NCBI RefSeq assembly: GCF_016862575.1
Contig: NZ_BONF01000032.1
Coordinates: 62,001-126,000 of the forward strand
DNA from: Catellatospora bangladeshensis
GTDB taxonomy: Bacteria > Actinomycetota > Actinomycetes > Mycobacteriales > Micromonosporaceae
Direction: 5' to 3'
Length of the DNA: 64,000 bases
In this document: piece after piece, positions 8,009 to 17,537 of the stretch
Layout: each line of letters opens with the position of its first letter
Numbering within the stretch: position 1 is the first letter of the stretch
The notes under the pieces: model-generated
Database searches by the model: none
Seen by the model: only the letters and a program-made list of their open reading frames with translations
What the model was told of the DNA's origin: nothing
Program-made: the position numbers and the translations under genes

Positions 8009-9706
8009 TTACCCGACCGTGGACAGCCGCGACGGGCGCTGCGTCCCGCCGCCGCTCTCCGGTGCGCCACCCGCCGGAGCGGCGTTGATCGGCAGCTCGG
8101 CACCCTCGCTCACCGCGCCGGGGCCACCCGCTCCCGGGCCACCCGCTCCCGGGCCACCCGCACCCGGGGCGCGGGGACCGGCCGGCGCGTCCGCACGCTG
8201 GGGCATCCAGCGCAGCACCACCACGGCGGCGATCAGGCCGACCAGCACCGAGCCGAGCGCGGCCCAGTGCATGGCCTGCACGAACGCGTCGTTGGCGGCG
8301 TCCACGAGCGGGCGCCCGGCCTCGCCGAGCCGCGCCGCGACGCCGTACGCCCCGGCGATGGACTCGTTGGCGACCTCCCGCACCGGCTCGGGGAGCCCGG
8401 CCGTCGCGGTCTCCACCTGACCGCGGTAGACGCCCGCGACGACGGAGCCGAGCACGGCCACGCCCATCGCGACCGCGACCTGCCGCACCGTGTTCGACAC
8501 CGCCGAACCGACGCCGGCCTTCTCCCGCGGCAGCACCGACATGATCGTGTTGGTGGCGGGCGGCATCACGTTGGCCATGCCTGCGCCCATGAAGAAGAAG
8601 TTGACCACGATGATCCAGACCGGGGTGTCCACCTGCAGCGTGGCCAGCACTCCGAAGGTGGCCGTGGCCAGCAGGATGCCCGCCGCCGACACCGCGCGCA
8701 TGCCGAACTTCTTCACCAGGTTCGTGGACAGCGGCGCGAACACCATCTGGCCCACGGCGAACGGCACCAGCAGCGCCCCACTCTCCATCGGCGAGTAGTC
8801 CCGCACCAGCTGCAGGTAGAAGCCGACGAAGAAGAACGAGCCCATCGAGGCGAAGAACAGCAGGCCGATGCTGGCCACCGAGGCCGAGAAGCGCGCGTCG
8901 CGGAACAGCTTGACGTCCAGCGACGGGTGCGTGGTGCGGGCCTCCCACCAGATGAACGCCGCGAGCACCGCCGCGCCGCCCAGGATCGCGGCCCAGACCG
9001 AGACGCGGCCGAAGCCGTGCTCGCCGCCGTCGACGATGCCGTACGTCAGCCCGACCAGGCCGATCACGGACAGCACCACCCCGACCAGGTCGATGCGGCC
9101 CGGCTTGGGGTCACGCGACTCGGGCACCAGCAGCGCCACCGCTGCCAGGCCGAACAGGATGATCGGCACGTTGATCATGAAGACGGAGCCCCACCAGAAG
9201 TGCTCCAGCAGGAAGCCGCCCAGCAGCGGGCCGATCGCCACGGCCAGGCCGACCGAGCCCGCCCAGATGCCGATCGCCTTGCCCCGCTCGCGCGGGTCGA
9301 ACACGTTCGAGATGATCGAAAGCGTCACCGGCATGATCGCCGCGCCGCCGACGCCCATGAAGGCGCGGGCCGCGATGAGCTGGCCCGGGTCCTGCGCGTA
9401 CGCCGACAGCAGCGACGCGATGCCGAACAGCACCAGGCCGATGAGCAGGAAGCGCTTGCGGCCCCATCGGTCGCCGAGCACGCCGAAGCTGAACAGCAGG
9501 CCCGCGAAGACCAGGGTGTACGAGTTGATGGCCCACTCCAGCTGGCTCTGGGTCGCGCCCAGGCCGTGGACGGGGTCGGCGAGCGTGCGCATCGCCACGT
9601 TGAGCACGGTGTTGTCGAGCACGACCACGAGCAGGCTGATCACCAGCACGCCGAGAATCGCCCAGCGTCTCGGGTGCCCGGTGTTCGCAGAGTCCACGTC
9701 TTCCAT
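8009..9706 (-). CDS. DHA2-type MFS drug/proton antiporter
   Basis: A 565-residue transporter with about 14 predicted membrane segments. It shows the DHA2 hallmarks: LDNTVLNVAMRTL in helix 1, QLEWAINSYTLVFAGLLF, and motif A GDRWGRKRFLL. The family exports drugs and toxic compounds by proton antiport. The C-terminus is a low-complexity Gly/Ala/Pro tail encoded by three 15-bp tandem repeats. I chose the ATG at 9706 (MEDVDSANTG) since upstream in-frame sequence runs through the operator DNA. First gene of the mfs-tetR operon. Confidence 0.9.
   Translation of the reverse strand: MEDVDSANTGHPRRWAILGVLVISLLVVVLDNTVLNVAMRTLADPVHGLGATQSQLEWAINSYTLVFAGLLFSFGVLGDRWGRKRFLLIGLVLFGIASLLSAYAQDPGQLIAARAFMGVGGAAIMPVTLSIISNVFDPRERGKAIGIWAGSVGLAVAIGPLLGGFLLEHFWWGSVFMINVPIILFGLAAVALLVPESRDPKPGRIDLVGVVLSVIGLVGLTYGIVDGGEHGFGRVSVWAAILGGAAVLAAFIWWEARTTHPSLDVKLFRDARFSASVASIGLLFFASMGSFFFVGFYLQLVRDYSPMESGALLVPFAVGQMVFAPLSTNLVKKFGMRAVSAAGILLATATFGVLATLQVDTPVWIIVVNFFFMGAGMANVMPPATNTIMSVLPREKAGVGSAVSNTVRQVAVAMGVAVLGSVVAGVYRGQVETATAGLPEPVREVANESIAGAYGVAARLGEAGRPLVDAANDAFVQAMHWAALGSVLVGLIAAVVVLRWMPQRADAPAGPRAPGAGGPGAGGPGAGGPGAVSEGAELPINAAPAGGAPESGGGTQRPSRLSTVG
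8121..8165 (-). repeat. Three 15-bp tandem repeats inside the MFS gene
   Basis: GGGCCACCCGCTCCC occurs twice exactly and once with a single change, in frame. On the coding strand it gives three GAGGP units in the cytoplasmic tail. Copy number may vary between strains. Confidence 0.85.
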
Positions 9707-9719
9707 CCCCCAGGATTCC

Positions 9720-9740
9720 GATACGGCACAGTTCCGTATC
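9720..9740 (-). promoter_or_regulatory. TetR-type operator 1 (21-bp palindrome)
   Basis: GATACGG-N7-CCGTATC, with the core ACAGT matching the second copy at symmetric positions. It lies 13 nt upstream of the MFS start codon, where a bound repressor would block transcription or initiation. Confidence 0.7.
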
Positions 9741-9767
9741 GCAGCTGACGTTACGCTCGGCGCTCGC

Positions 9768-9788
9768 GATACGGAACCGTCCCGTATC
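9768..9788 (-). promoter_or_regulatory. TetR-type operator 2 (21-bp palindrome)
   Basis: GATACGG-N7-CCGTATC again, with core ACCGT. Its centre is 48 bp from operator 1, about 4.5 helical turns. Both sites share the pattern GATACGG.AC.GT.CCGTATC. The paired sites suggest two repressor dimers over the mfs promoter. Confidence 0.7.
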
Positions 9789-9834
9789 GAAAGTGACCCG
9801 CCCCACTTCCCCTTCCAACACGGAATACCCGCGT

Positions 9835-9909
9835 GATCATCCGACCTGCCTGGCAACCGGGCGCATCTTGACCGCGGATTCGCCCAGGTGCCAGGCAAGT
9901 CGAGCGATC
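9835..9909. repeat. 75-bp palindromic intergenic element, copy 1
   Basis: Imperfect inverted repeat with outer arms GATCATCCGACCTGCCTGGCA (first 21 bp) and a complementary right arm ending CGATC. It is exactly as long as copies 2 and 3 but the most diverged, and its inner hairpin is largely lost. It overlaps the livM stop codon (9908-9910), so it may end livM transcripts. Confidence 0.8.
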
Positions 9910-10930
9910 ATGAGCGGCGGCGGAGCCAGTGGCGGAGAGTGCCGTAGAGGCCGCGGCGGAAGACGAGGACGGCGGTGACGAAGACCGCGCCGGTCACGAG
10001 ACCGATCTGCTCGAAGCCGGCGAAGGAGAGCCAGTCCTCCAGGCGGATCACACCGGCCGCACCGAGGACAGGGCCCCAGAGCGTGCCGATACCGCCGAGC
10101 ACCACCACGATAACGGCCTTGCCGGAGGTGGTCCAGTGCAGCACGTCCAGCGACACGAAACGATGCCCCACGGCGAACAGCCCGCCGCCCAGCCCGGCCG
10201 TGAACGCCGACAGCAGGAACGCGGCCAGCTTGTACCGGTGCACCGGATACCCGAGCGCGCGGGCGCGGGCCGGGTTGTCCCGGATCGCCACCAGCACCCG
10301 GCCGAACGGCGAGTGCACCGTCCGCCAGACCAGGAACAGGCCGCCCGCCACCAGCGGCAGCGCCGCGTAGTAGTAATAGAACTCGTCGGACAGGTCCAGC
10401 CCGAACAGCTCGCGCGGCACCTGCTGGAGGCCGTTCTCGCCACCGGTCACCGAGCGCCACTGGTTGGCGATGTAGTACACCATCTGCGCGAACGCCAGGG
10501 TGACCATGGCGAAGTAGATGCCGACCCGCTTGACCGCCAGATACCCGATGGGCACCGCGAGCAGGGTCGCGGCCAGCGCGCCGAGCAGCACCGCGAGCGG
10601 GAACGGCAGGCCCCAGCCGACCGCGGCCAGGCCGGTCGCGTACGCGGAGGTGCCCCAGAACGCGGCGTGCCCGAAGGACATCAGGCCGGTGTACCCGAGC
10701 AGCAGGTCCACCGCGACCGCGAACAGCGCCCAGCAGGCGATGTCCACGGCCACCGTCGGGTAGAGGTTGAACGGCAGCACCAGCGCGACGGCGATCGCGG
10801 CGACGCCGAGCGCCCAGCGCAGCCAGCGGGGCAGGATCGTGCCGGACCGGTCCGCCGGAACCGGAGCGGGAGCCGGGCCACCGCCGTCCGCGCGTACCCC
10901 CGTGGTCTGGTCTTGCAGGGTCTCGGTCAT
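9908..10930 (-). CDS. livM: Branched-chain amino-acid-type ABC transporter permease LivM
   Basis: A 340-residue inner-membrane permease with about ten helices. The family hallmarks are present: DLLLGYTGLMSFGHAAFWG, VKRVGIYFAMVTLAFAQ, TGGENGL and the EAA-like cytoplasmic loop IRDNPARARALGYPVHRYKLAAF. It pairs with LivH to form the channel. Its ATG overlaps the livH stop by 4 nt. Last gene of the five-gene liv operon. The family also carries urea, amides and aromatic compounds, so the substrate is open. Confidence 0.92.
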   Translation of the reverse strand: MTETLQDQTTGVRADGGGPAPAPVPADRSGTILPRWLRWALGVAAIAVALVLPFNLYPTVAVDIACWALFAVAVDLLLGYTGLMSFGHAAFWGTSAYATGLAAVGWGLPFPLAVLLGALAATLLAVPIGYLAVKRVGIYFAMVTLAFAQMVYYIANQWRSVTGGENGLQQVPRELFGLDLSDEFYYYYAALPLVAGGLFLVWRTVHSPFGRVLVAIRDNPARARALGYPVHRYKLAAFLLSAFTAGLGGGLFAVGHRFVSLDVLHWTTSGKAVIVVVLGGIGTLWGPVLGAAGVIRLEDWLSFAGFEQIGLVTGAVFVTAVLVFRRGLYGTLRHWLRRRS

Positions 10931-11808
10931 GCCGGGGCCTCCTCTCGTCCGAACAGGCCGGCCGGGCGCCACAGCAGCACCCCGGCCATGACCAGGAAGA
11001 CCAGCACCTGGGACAGCAGCGCCCAGTGCTCGCCGAGCGCCTGCACCCAGGCCTGCACCAGGCCGATGGCGAATCCGGCGGCGACCGAGCCGAAGATCGA
11101 GCCCAGCCCGCCGATGACCACGACCGCGAACACCACGATGATCAGGTCGGCGCCCATCAGCGGGTTCACCGCGCGGATCGGCGCGGCCAGCACCCCGGCC
11201 AGCCCGGCCAGGCCGATGCCGAAGCCGAACACCGGGGTCACCCACCGGCCGACGTCGATGCCGAGCGCGGTGCTCAGCTCCGGGCGCTCGGTCGCCGCGC
11301 GCACCACCATGCCGATCCGGGTGCGGGTGAGCAGCCACCACACCGCCCCGCACACGGCCAGGGCCACGACCAGCACGAACACGCGGTACGCGGGGAAGTC
11401 GAAGGCGCCCAGGTCGACCGTGCCTGACAGCAGCGCGGGGGCGTCGTACGGGCTGGACTGCACGCCGTAGCGGGACTTCACCGCGTCCTGCAGGATCAGC
11501 GTGAGGCCGAAGGTGAGCAGGAAGTTGTAGAGCGGGTCGAGCCGGGCCAGGCGCGCCACCAGCAGCCGCTCCACCGCGATGCCGAACAGCGCGAGCAGCA
11601 GCGGCATGAGCAGCAGCGCCCACCAGAAGTCGAGCCCGACCTCGGTGAGCAGGACGTACGCGCCGAACGCGCCGAGCATGTAGATCGCGCCGTGGGCGAA
11701 GTTGACGACCCGGAGCATGCCGAAGATGACCGCCAGGCCGAGGGCGAGCAGCGCCAGGAACGCGCCCCCCACCAGCCCGTTGAACGTGTGCTGCAGGAAA
11801 TTCACCAT
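10927..11808 (-). CDS. livH: Branched-chain amino-acid-type ABC transporter permease LivH
   Basis: A 293-residue membrane permease with the LivH signatures NGLVGGAFLALLALGLAVIFGMLRVVNFAHGA, RAATERPELSTALGIDV and GGLGSIFGSVAAGFAIG. It partners LivM. It lies downstream of the binding-protein gene, separated by an 82-nt gap holding a strong hairpin (copy B). This probably makes permease synthesis lower than binding-protein synthesis. Confidence 0.92.
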   Translation of the reverse strand: MVNFLQHTFNGLVGGAFLALLALGLAVIFGMLRVVNFAHGAIYMLGAFGAYVLLTEVGLDFWWALLLMPLLLALFGIAVERLLVARLARLDPLYNFLLTFGLTLILQDAVKSRYGVQSSPYDAPALLSGTVDLGAFDFPAYRVFVLVVALAVCGAVWWLLTRTRIGMVVRAATERPELSTALGIDVGRWVTPVFGFGIGLAGLAGVLAAPIRAVNPLMGADLIIVVFAVVVIGGLGSIFGSVAAGFAIGLVQAWVQALGEHWALLSQVLVFLVMAGVLLWRPAGLFGREEAPA

Positions 11809-11832
11809 GAGCGGTGCGGGCCTTCCGAGGTT

Positions 11833-11880
11833 AGGAAGGGCACCTTCTTATACACATAGCGTTAAGAAGGTGCCCTTCCT
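11833..11880 (-). terminator. Conserved hairpin, copy B, inside the liv operon
   Basis: Perfect 18-bp stem AGGAAGGGCACCTTCTTA (11833-11850) with its complement at 11863-11880, and a 12-nt loop. Unlike the other three copies it lies between co-directional genes, after the binding-protein gene and before livH. Partial termination or 3' end protection would favour binding-protein mRNA. Confidence 0.75.
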
Positions 11881-11889
11881 TTCAGGGGG

Positions 11890-13146
11890 TCAGGAGAGTT
11901 TGCAGTCGGGGCTGGGGGCGCGGAAGGCCTTCTCCGCCGGGATCGTGAGCAGGATCTTGACGTAGTCCCAGTCCTCGGTGACCTCGCTGGGCTGCTTGAC
12001 CTGGGCGAGGTAGGCGTCGTGGACGACGCGGTGGTCCTCGGCCCGGATCTTGCCGTTGCGCAGGAAGACGTCGGAGACGGTCTTGCCCTCCAGCTGGGCG
12101 ACCACGGCGTCGGAGCCGTCGGTGCCGGCGGACTGGACCGCCTCCAGGTACTGCAGGGCGGCGGAGTAGTTGGCGGCGTGCGCGAAGGTCGGGCGGGCGC
12201 CGGTGACCTTCTTGAAGCGGTCCGCGAACTCGCGGTTGACCAGGTCGTAGTTCCAGTACCAGGCGTCGGTGTAGGTGGTGCCGGCCAGCGCCGCCGGGGT
12301 CAGCGAGTGGATGTCGGTCAGGAACATCAGGCCGACGGCCAGGCCGACGCCCTTGTCCCGCAGCTTGAACTCGTTGTACTGCTTGACCAGCGCGACCAGC
12401 TCCGCACCGGCCTGCATCGTGCCGAGCACGTCCGGCTTCGGGGTCAGCGTCGGGGCCTTGAGCAGGTACGTCGAGAAGTCGCCGCTGGTGTTGGGGAACG
12501 GCGCGGCGTCGCGGCTGACGATGGTGCCGCCCGCGTCGGTGACCGCCGCCGAGAAGCTCTTCTCCATGTCCTGGCCGAACGCGTAGTCCGGGTACACGAT
12601 GTACCAGTTCTTCTTACCCTGCTCGGTGGTGTTGCGGCCGGTGCCGTTGGCCAGCATGTACGTGTCGTACGCGTAGTGGAACGTGTACTTGTTGCACGCC
12701 TTGCCGGTCAGGTCGGTGGTCGCGGCGGAGATGTTGAAGTAGAGCTTCTTCTTCTCCTTGGCCACGTCGGCGACCTTGAGCGCGGCCGACGAGGTCGGCA
12801 CGTCCAGGATCACGTCGACGGCCTTGCGGTCGTACAGCTCGGCGGCCTTGGCGTTGGCCACGTCGGGCTTGTTCTGGTGGTCGACGCTCTCCACGCCGAA
12901 CTCCTTGACCACGGCCTTGTCGCCGTACTTGGTCTTGTAGTCCTCGATGGCCAGCTCCACGGCGCTGACCGAGTTCTTCCCGGACAGCTGCGAGTAGGCG
13001 CCGGACTGGTCGTTGAGCACGCCGAACACGACCTTGCCGTCGGACAGGCCGCCCGCGCCGGACGCGCCCTGCGGGCCGCCCCCGCCGCAGGCCGAGGCCA
13101 GCAGCGCGGTGGAGCACAACACAGCCGACAATGCTTTGGTACGCAT
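11890..13146 (-). CDS. Branched-chain amino-acid-type substrate-binding lipoprotein
   Basis: A 418-residue extracellular binding protein of the periplasmic-binding-fold type I (LivJ-like) class. The signal peptide ends with lipobox LLASAC, Cys20. The mature part begins KVVFGVLNDQSGAYSQLSGKNSVSAVELAIEDY, a typical opening of this family. It captures the ligand for LivHMGF. The start at 13146 (MRTKALSAVLC) is preceded by AGGGAG. The ligand cannot be told from sequence. Confidence 0.9.
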   Translation of the reverse strand: MRTKALSAVLCSTALLASACGGGGPQGASGAGGLSDGKVVFGVLNDQSGAYSQLSGKNSVSAVELAIEDYKTKYGDKAVVKEFGVESVDHQNKPDVANAKAAELYDRKAVDVILDVPTSSAALKVADVAKEKKKLYFNISAATTDLTGKACNKYTFHYAYDTYMLANGTGRNTTEQGKKNWYIVYPDYAFGQDMEKSFSAAVTDAGGTIVSRDAAPFPNTSGDFSTYLLKAPTLTPKPDVLGTMQAGAELVALVKQYNEFKLRDKGVGLAVGLMFLTDIHSLTPAALAGTTYTDAWYWNYDLVNREFADRFKKVTGARPTFAHAANYSAALQYLEAVQSAGTDGSDAVVAQLEGKTVSDVFLRNGKIRAEDHRVVHDAYLAQVKQPSEVTEDWDYVKILLTIPAEKAFRAPSPDCKLS

Positions 13147-13178
13147 GAAACTCTCCCTAGGGGATGGGGATGTGCGTT

Positions 13179-13857
<679 letters not shown>

Positions 13858-13886
<29 letters not shown>

Positions 13887-14628
13887 CCAGGTAGGCGCTG
13901 ATCACGCGCTCGTCCGCGCGCACCTCGTCGTAAGCGCCCTCGACCAGCACCCGGCCCGCCTGGAGCACGGTGACCCGGTCGGCCAGCGCGCCGACCACGG
14001 ACATGTTGTGCTCCACCATGACCACGGTCCGGCCCTGCCGGACGGCGGCGATCAGGGCCACGGTGCGGTCGACGTCCTCCAGGCCCATGCCGGCCGTCGG
14101 CTCGTCGAGCAGCAGCACCTTCGGCTCCAGGGCCAGGGCCAGGGCGAGTTCGAGTGCGCGCTTGCGGCCGTACGCCAGCGCGTCCGCGGTGGTCTCCGCG
14201 AGATCAGCCAGGCCGACCATGTCCAGCAGCTCCATCGCCCGCGCGTCGTAGCGCCGCATCAGCTTCGCCGACCGCCAGAACTGCCAGGCCAGGGCCGATC
14301 CGCTCTGCAGCGCCAGGGCCACGTGCTCGCGGGCGGTGAGCTGTCCGAACAGGCTGGTGATCTGGAAGGACCGGGCCACCCCGCGCCGCGCGAACCCCTC
14401 CGGAGCCAGTCCGGTGACGTCGGCACCCGCCACCTCGATGCGGCCTGCGGTCACCGGCAGGAAGCCCGTGAGCAGGTTGAACAGTGTGGTCTTGCCCGCG
14501 CCGTTCGGCCCGACCAGGGCGTGCACACGGCCCTGCGCCACCGTCAGGTCGACCCCGTCGACCGCCCGGAACCCGCGGAAGTCCTTGGTCAGGCCGCGGG
14601 CACGCAAAGCCGGCGGATCTGCGGTCAT
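13858..14628 (-). CDS. livG: ABC transporter ATPase LivG
   Basis: A 256-residue ATPase with Walker A GPNGAGKTT, LivG-type RSFQITSLFGQLTAREHV, Walker B LLLDEPTAGM and switch His in VEHNMSVV. The signature region reads ALAYGRKRALELALALA, with the usual LSGGQ degenerated to LAYGRKR as is common in LivG proteins. It is the first gene of the operon. Placing both ATPases before the binding protein is less common than the LivJ-first order. Confidence 0.92.
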
Positions 14629-14732
14629 CTGCTGCTCCTTGTGGTGGTTCGTGGCACGTGATCCGGCTCACTGCGAATGCCGGGAAACGTATGACTCACC
14701 AAGGCGGAACAGCCATGTAACGCGGACACACA

Positions 14733-14746
14733 ATCGACACGTCGAT
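14733..14746. promoter_or_regulatory. Palindrome between the divergent liv operon and VOC gene
   Basis: ATCGAC-AC-GTCGAT, extended imperfectly outward by CACA and TGTG. It lies in the 212-bp divergent intergenic space, about 105 nt from livG and 95 nt from the VOC gene. Candidate operator for either transcript; no regulator is next to it. Confidence 0.3.
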
Positions 14747-14840
14747 GATGTGCGATTCCCGGGGTTCCGGGCACGGCTCATGCCACCATCGGAAGGAAGC
14801 GGACAAACCGGTCCGATCATCCGAATGCGGGAGGGCATCG

Positions 14841-15611
14841 ATGGCCAACGCACCCGGCGTCCCGACCTGGGTCGACCTGAGCACCACCGATCTGAAGAGC
14901 GCCACCGAGTTCTATACAGACCTGTTCGGCTGGGACCCCGAGGTCAGCCCGGAGCCCGAGGCGGGCGGCTACACGACCTTCCGCATCGACGGCCGCCAGG
15001 TCGCCGGGGCAGGCCCCATCCAGGGCGACAGCCAGCCACCGATGTGGACGACCTACGTGGAGACCACCGACGCGGCGGCGACCGCCGCCAAGGTCGTCGC
15101 GGCCGGCGGGAACGTGCTGCTGGAGCCGTTCGACGTGCTCGGCTACGGCCGGATGGCGGTCTTCCTGGACCAGGCCGGGGCGATGTTCGCGGTATGGCAG
15201 CCCGGCACCCACGGCGGCGGCGAGATCTTCGGCCGCCCCGGCACCCTGGCCTGGAACGAGCTGACCACCCGCGACCCCGAGGGCTCCAAGATCTTCTACG
15301 GCTCGGTGTTCGGCTGGAAGCCGCAGGACATGCCGTTCGGCCCGGTCGTCTACACCGAGTTCCAGCTCGACGGGGCACGGGTGGCGGGCCTGATGCCGAT
15401 GGAGGGCGACGTGTGGCCGGAGGACCTCCCGCCGCACTGGATGGTGTACTTCCACGTCGACGACTGCGACGAGGCGGCCCGCCGCGCGCAGGAGCTGGGC
15501 GGCACCGTCTCCGTCCCGCCCACCGACATCCCGCCCGGCCGCTTCGCCGTCCTGTCCGACCCGCAGGGCGCCTTCTTCAGCATCATCAAGGTCACCCCCG
15601 ACCGCCTCTGA
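14841..15611 (+). CDS. Tandem VOC-domain protein (Cfp30B-like)
   Basis: A 256-residue protein of two glyoxalase/bleomycin-resistance (VOC) domains. Each half begins with a comparable strand-helix opening: TWVDLSTTDLKSATEFYTDLFGW and AWNELTTRDPEGSKIFYGSVFGW. The pattern matches the actinobacterial family that includes the mycobacterial 27-kDa antigen Cfp30B. VOC proteins bind metals and act on small organic substrates; the reaction here is unknown. The ATG at 14841 follows GGGAGGG, a clear ribosome site. Confidence 0.8.
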   Translation: MANAPGVPTWVDLSTTDLKSATEFYTDLFGWDPEVSPEPEAGGYTTFRIDGRQVAGAGPIQGDSQPPMWTTYVETTDAAATAAKVVAAGGNVLLEPFDVLGYGRMAVFLDQAGAMFAVWQPGTHGGGEIFGRPGTLAWNELTTRDPEGSKIFYGSVFGWKPQDMPFGPVVYTEFQLDGARVAGLMPMEGDVWPEDLPPHWMVYFHVDDCDEAARRAQELGGTVSVPPTDIPPGRFAVLSDPQGAFFSIIKVTPDRL

Positions 15612-15614
15612 AAG

Positions 15615-15658
15615 GAAGGGCACCTTCTTATCGTTTTCCGTAGAAGAAGGTGCCCTTC
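15615..15658. terminator. Conserved hairpin, copy C (convergent terminator)
   Basis: GAAGGGCACCTTCTT (15615-15629) pairs with AAGAAGGTGCCCTTC (15644-15658), loop 14 nt. It sits between the VOC gene and the convergent pterin dehydratase gene, and the stems nearly touch the VOC stop codon. Confidence 0.8.
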
Positions 15659-15672
15659 TTAACGCAGCCCTC

Positions 15673-15987
15673 TCAGCGGGTGGCGTTCTGCTCGGTGGTG
15701 GCGTCGCTGACGATGTCGTCGATCAGGCGGGCCAGGCGCAGGTCCAGCTCGGTGAGACCGCCCGCCGCGTGCGTGCAGCAGGTGAAGGTGAGCGTGCGGT
15801 AGCGGATGTCCATGTCCGGATGGTGGTCCATGCTCTCCGCCGCCTCCCCGACCCGGGCCACCACCGCCAGCGCGGCGGGGAAGCTGGGCAGCTTCACGGT
15901 GCGGGAGATGCCGTGCACGTCACCGGTCCAGCCGCTCAGGGCGGTCAGACCGCGCTCCAGCTCACCGGGGTTAAGGACTTCGACCAT
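15673..15987 (-). CDS. Pterin-4a-carbinolamine dehydratase
   Basis: Dehydrates 4a-hydroxytetrahydropterin formed by aromatic amino-acid hydroxylases. The 104-residue length is normal. The family motif region AESMDHHPDMDIRYRTLTFTCCTHAAGGLTELD shows the catalytic H-H-P and D...Y..V/L pattern. I took the ATG at 15987 (MVEVLNPGE); an in-frame ATG 54 nt upstream would add residues with no family match. No hydroxylase gene is nearby, so the partner is elsewhere or the role is different. Confidence 0.85.
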   Translation of the reverse strand: MVEVLNPGELERGLTALSGWTGDVHGISRTVKLPSFPAALAVVARVGEAAESMDHHPDMDIRYRTLTFTCCTHAAGGLTELDLRLARLIDDIVSDATTEQNATR

Positions 15988-16041
15988 AGGGACATGATGC
16001 CCAAGGTGCGTGCCAGTATCCCCCGAATTTCCCATAAACAC

Positions 16042-16079
16042 GAAAGATCGCCGTCCGCGATGCGGAACGGCGATCTTTC
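16042..16079 (-). terminator. Hairpin terminator downstream of yebC
   Basis: GAAAGATCGCCGT (16042-16054) pairs perfectly with ACGGCGATCTTTC (16067-16079), with four more base pairs past a bulge and a GATG loop. It begins 12 nt after the yebC stop. Its presence ends the pdxT-yebC transcript before the inserted genes. Confidence 0.75.
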
Positions 16080-16090
16080 AGCGGTACGGC

Positions 16091-16846
16091 TCAGGCCGCC
16101 TCGATCTTCTCGATGATCTCGTCGGAGATGTCGAAGTTCGCGAACACGTCCTGCACGTCGTCGCAGTCGTCGAGCACGTCGATCAGCTTGAGCACCTTGC
16201 GCGCGGCCTCCTCGTCCAGCGCCACCTGCACGCTGGGCACGAAGGTCGACTCGGCCGACTCGTACTCGATGCCCGCGCCCTGCAGCGCCGAGCGGACCGC
16301 GATCAGGTCGGACGCCTCGCTGATCACCTCGAACGACTCGCCCAGGTCGTTGCACTCCTCGGCGCCCGCGTCGAGCACCGCGCCGAGCACGTCGTCCTCG
16401 CTCAGGCCGTTCTTCGGCACGATGACCTGGCCCTTGCGGGAGAACATGTACGACACCGAGCCCGCGTCGGCCAGCGTGCCGCCGTTACGGGTCAGGGCGG
16501 TGCGCACCTCGGTCGCCGCGCGGTTGCGGTTGTCGGTGAGGCACTCGATCAGGATCGCCACGCCGTTCGGGCCGTAGCCCTCGTACATGATCGTCTGCCA
16601 GTCGGCGCCGCCGGCCTCCAGGCCGGAGCCGCGCTTGACCGCCCGGTCGATGTTGTCGTTGGGGACCGAGCTCTTCTTGGCCTTCTGGATCGCGTCGAAG
16701 AGGGTCGGGTTGCCCATCGGGTCCCCGCCGCCGGTGCGCGCCGCCACCTCGATGTTCTTGATGAGGCGGGCGAACAGCTTGCCCCGCTTGGCGTCGATCG
16801 CCGCCTTCTTGTGCTTGGTCGTCGCCCACTTTGAGTGGCCGGACAT
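16091..16846 (-). CDS. yebC: YebC/PmpR-family DNA-binding/translation factor
   Basis: A 251-residue member of the YebC/TACO1 family, linked to transcription control and, in some bacteria, to relief of ribosome stalling on proline stretches. It starts [25 protein letters not shown] and includes [12 protein letters not shown], both diagnostic. It normally sits between pdxT and ruvC. Here pdxT is adjacent (45-nt gap) but ruvC is 12.6 kb away. Confidence 0.96.
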   Translation of the reverse strand: MSGHSKWATTKHKKAAIDAKRGKLFARLIKNIEVAARTGGGDPMGNPTLFDAIQKAKKSSVPNDNIDRAVKRGSGLEAGGADWQTIMYEGYGPNGVAILIECLTDNRNRAATEVRTALTRNGGTLADAGSVSYMFSRKGQVIVPKNGLSEDDVLGAVLDAGAEECNDLGESFEVISEASDLIAVRSALQGAGIEYESAESTFVPSVQVALDEEAARKVLKLIDVLDDCDDVQDVFANFDISDEIIEKIEAA

Positions 16847-16891
16847 CAGAATCCTCCGTCAGCGCGCGTGGTGAAGCTTTCCCCACCCGGC

Positions 16892-17500
16892 TCAGGAGGC
16901 CTGGTCACGCACCATGTCGACGAACAGCCGGTGCACCCGCAGATCCCCGGTGAGCTCCGGGTGGAACGAGGTGGCCAGCAGGTTGCCCTGCCGGACCGCG
17001 ACCATCCTACCGGTGGCCGGGCCTGCGGCGACCCGGCCCAGCACCTCGACATTCGCGGTGACCGACTCGACCCACGGCGCGCGGATGAAGATCGCGTGCA
17101 CCGGCTCGCCCTCCACGCCCGCGATGTCCACCGGCGCCTCGAAGGAGTCGACCTGGCGGCCGAACGCGTTGCGGCGCACCGTCATCGCGATGCCGCCGAA
17201 CGTCTTCTGATCCGGCCGCCCGTCGAGCACCTCGTCGGCCAGCATGATCATGCCGGCGCACGAGCCGTACGCCGGCATGCCCTGGGCCAGGCGCTCGCGC
17301 ACGGGCTCGTACACCTCGAACGCGAGCGCCAGCTTGCTCATGGTGGTGGATTCGCCGCCCGGGATGACCAGGGCGTCGATCTCGGCGACCTCCTCGGGAC
17401 GGCGCACCGGGCGCCCGATCACGTCGCACTCGGCCAGCGCGGCCAGGTGCTCGCGTACGTCGCCCTGCAGCGCCAGCACGCCGATGACGAGGTCAGGCAC
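16892..17500 (-). CDS. pdxT: Pyridoxal 5'-phosphate synthase glutaminase subunit PdxT
   Basis: Glutaminase that delivers ammonia to PdxS for PLP synthesis. The 202-residue class I amidotransferase begins [15 protein letters not shown], with the nucleophile Cys in YGSCAGMI and the His/Glu pair in [19 protein letters not shown] is conserved. The GTG at 17500 was chosen for the GGGAGGA just upstream. Its partner pdxS lies 18 kb upstream, beyond the glycan cluster, so the two are not one operon here. Confidence 0.95.
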   Translation of the reverse strand: MPDLVIGVLALQGDVREHLAALAECDVIGRPVRRPEEVAEIDALVIPGGESTTMSKLALAFEVYEPVRERLAQGMPAYGSCAGMIMLADEVLDGRPDQKTFGGIAMTVRRNAFGRQVDSFEAPVDIAGVEGEPVHAIFIRAPWVESVTANVEVLGRVAAGPATGRMVAVRQGNLLATSFHPELTGDLRVHRLFVDMVRDQAS

Positions 17501-17537
17501 GGGTCCTCCCAAGAAGATCATCCACTCTGTGCCGAGT

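Noticed and set aside
7811-9748. Long plus-strand frame over the MFS gene
   Set aside because: Very high Arg/His/Asp content without membrane segments or motifs; it is the shadow of the exporter gene, which has clear family motifs.
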